From NCBI GenBank assembly GCA_963377175.1, contig CAUJNA010001456.1, positions 1 to 64,000 of the forward strand: a DNA stretch of 64,000 nucleotides, written 5' to 3'. The notes beneath the pieces were generated by a model, which was given only the letters and a program-made list of their open reading frames with translations, made no database searches and was not told the DNA's origin. Made by a program: the position numbers and the translations under genes. This stretch comes from Effrenium voratum. Its lineage: Eukaryota; Sar; Dinophyceae; Suessiales; Symbiodiniaceae. Position 1 is the first letter of the stretch. Every line of letters begins with the position of its first letter. This document shows positions 62,784-64,000 of this stretch, piece by piece.

Positions 62784-63041
62784 TTACCGTTGCGCAACTT
62801 CGTCCGCCGCCCGTTCCACTCCCCGGCGCTCGGCCCGCGCGTAGCGCAGCTGAGGTACCTGGCGGTGCACGGCCTCCGTCAACCGGCTCACGTCGTCCAG
62901 GTGCCGCTGCCCCTCCTGGGCTAGCCGGCGTTCCCCCAGCCAGGAGTTGAAGGCCCGCGCCTCCTCCAGTTCTCGGTAGCGCTTCAGCAGCAGCGGCTGC
63001 AAGTTGTAACTGGGGTACGTCTTGCGGAACCACCGGAGCAT
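62784..63041 (-). CDS. Small basic coiled-coil protein, copy 3
   Basis: 85 residues from MLRWFRKTYPSYNLQ, nearly the same as copy 2 after its residue 11. Upstream, the MMSI start seen in copy 2 is out of frame here because of a one-base difference, so the usable start is the internal ATG. Confidence 0.75.
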   Translation of the reverse strand: MLRWFRKTYPSYNLQPLLLKRYRELEEARAFNSWLGERRLAQEGQRHLDDVSRLTEAVHRQVPQLRYARAERRGVERAADEVAQR

Positions 63042-63076
63042 CCGCGGCTCGTTGCGGGCTTATGGACATCATGCTT

Positions 63077-63486
63077 TTATACCAGTACACTTGCGCCCGT
63101 GGTCAGCCGGTCATAAGCGGACTGCCTCTCCAGCATGCGCAGGGCGCGCTGCTGCTCTCTTGTGAGCTGAGGCGGCTCCGGTGCAGCCGGTGCCGCCGCT
63201 GGTGGTGCCTCAGCCGGTGCCTCCGGCGTCTCAACCGGAGCCTCCGCCGGCGTCTCAACCGGCTTTGGCTTGCGCTTTGGGGCAGCCGGCTCAGTAGGCA
63301 CGTCCTGCTTAGGTTTGTTCTTGCTCCCAGGGGCCTGCCCCGCCGTTTCGGTTCCGGTGCCGGCGCAGCGTGTGGCGCAGCGTGCGGCGTAGCGTGTGGC
63401 GCAGCGTGTGGTGCCTCCGGCGCAGCGTGCACCTCTTGCGCCTCTTGCGCCTCTTGCGCCTCCGCCTCGTGTTCGGTCGGCTCCAT
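63077..63486 (-). pseudogene. AT-hook protein, copy 3, frameshifted in a C run
   Basis: Begins MEPTEHEAEAQEAQ. In the AT-hook codons the copy 2 run GGCCCCC has lost one C (GGCCCC, near 63335), so RGRP is followed by the wrong frame. The distal VETPAEAP part is still readable in the original frame to 63077. Confidence 0.85.
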
Positions 63487-63490
63487 TTTA

Positions 63491-64000
63491 TTATACGTGG
63501 TCAAGATATAACACGAACGACAAAGACGACCCGCGAAGCCGGACGACGTTGCCGTCCAGGTCGGTCAGGCGGAAGCGCATGTGCCTCAGGGTAACCGGGC
63601 CCCTGAGTGCCATGAAGTGCCCGTCGTCTGAGCCCGTCTCCACAATGGTGCCCACTCCGCTCTTCAGCGTGATCTTGGAGAGGATGTCGTCGCCCAGGTT
63701 GCCCAGCACTCTGCAGGCGTTGGCCAGCTGGGCGCAGCGCAGGTAGACCTCGTTGTGCGCCATCATTTTGAGAAATTCGAAGACCTGCTGCCCGCCTGAG
63801 ACGAAGCTCGGGCCGAGCATGTGGTCGATGCTGAAGGGCTTGGTCGGAGAGGCGGCCAGCGCGGAGGGGTAGTCCGCGGCATCTGGGAATTGCTGGCGCA
63901 GCTCCAGGTCGTTCAGGATCAGCCGGTTGCCGTCGTAGGCAACGCTCAGGCTGTTTGTGGTCTCGCCGTAGGTGGCGGTGGCAAAGTTGGAGCTGATCCA
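63491..64000 (-). CDS. Penton-like minor capsid protein, copy 3 (partial, runs off the window)
   Basis: Open from the window edge to the stop at 63491, matching residues from about WISSNFATATYG to LYLDHV. FEFLKMMAH, SIDHML and DGNVVRL agree with copy 1. A third ATPase copy is expected just beyond 64 kb. Confidence 0.8.
   Translation of the reverse strand, partial: WISSNFATATYGETTNSLSVAYDGNRLILNDLELRQQFPDAADYPSALAASPTKPFSIDHMLGPSFVSGGQQVFEFLKMMAHNEVYLRCAQLANACRVLGNLGDDILSKITLKSGVGTIVETGSDDGHFMALRGPVTLRHMRFRLTDLDGNVVRLRGSSLSFVLYLDHV

Noticed and set aside
1..64000. Dinoflagellate spliced-leader relic sequences, rRNA and tRNA genes
   Set aside because: I looked for the leader's TTTTGGCTCAAG core and for obvious RNA genes and saw none; a computed scan would be needed to be sure.

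Overview
The window looks like dinoflagellate nuclear DNA that carries several retroelements and, in its right half, DNA from a Polinton-like dsDNA virus. The dinoflagellate reading rests on three things: a LINE endonuclease with an N-terminal ALNPGP signature; a Copia RNase H ending in SHSTPEAEIVAA; and intron-split host genes (a TPR gene and a probable EF-hand gene). I recall these two retroelement signatures as common in dinoflagellate genomes; no search was run.

Layout, left half. 0.1-2.5 kb: broken minus-strand LINE. 2.5-4.0 kb: low-complexity and satellite DNA. 4.75-5.9 kb: minus-strand TPR gene exons. 7.4-8.8 kb: probable EF-hand gene exons. 9.0-10.3 kb: local duplications. 10,378-22,568: an apparently complete 12.2 kb tyrosine-recombinase (PAT/Ngaro-type) retrotransposon with split direct repeats, inserted in a GGGGTGGCGCT minisatellite. 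It encodes gag-like proteins, a tyrosine recombinase, a cytosine-methyltransferase-like domain, and reverse transcriptase/RNase H, and it is about 10-fold enriched in ATGC where I counted. 24.5-31.2 kb: an RT/RNase H fragment, a long unrecognised broken coding block, and a decayed Copia 3' end.

Layout, right half (31.3-64 kb). The DNA becomes GC-rich and viral. A decayed fibre/integrase fragment is followed by two tandem, same-orientation modules (about 32.8-38.3 and 38.3-43.3 kb). Each module reads: hairpin-repeat block, a divergent cargo gene on the minus strand, A32-like packaging ATPase, penton-like minor capsid protein, AT-hook protein, foldback repeat. The cargo is a Cys/His-repeat PD-(D/E)XK-like nuclease in the first module and a D12 adenine methyltransferase in the second. 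A third block then carries an S74-tailed fibre, an rve integrase interrupted by a 124-nt A-rich tract, a P-loop/SF3-like ATPase, a very large HNH + PolB-like + SF1-helicase coding region, an ORFan, a small C5-methyltransferase-like gene, a jelly-roll-type major capsid protein, a probable membrane-active structural protein, and a third (minus-strand) copy of the small-protein/AT-hook/penton series that runs off the window.

Many viral genes carry one or more frameshifts or stops, so this is either a decaying integrated virus or an assembly with indel errors. The most unusual feature is the set of hairpin-repeat arrays between viral genes. Several families differ between copies by compensatory changes in both stem arms. 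No adenovirus-type protease was seen; the rest of the viral genome may lie beyond 64 kb.
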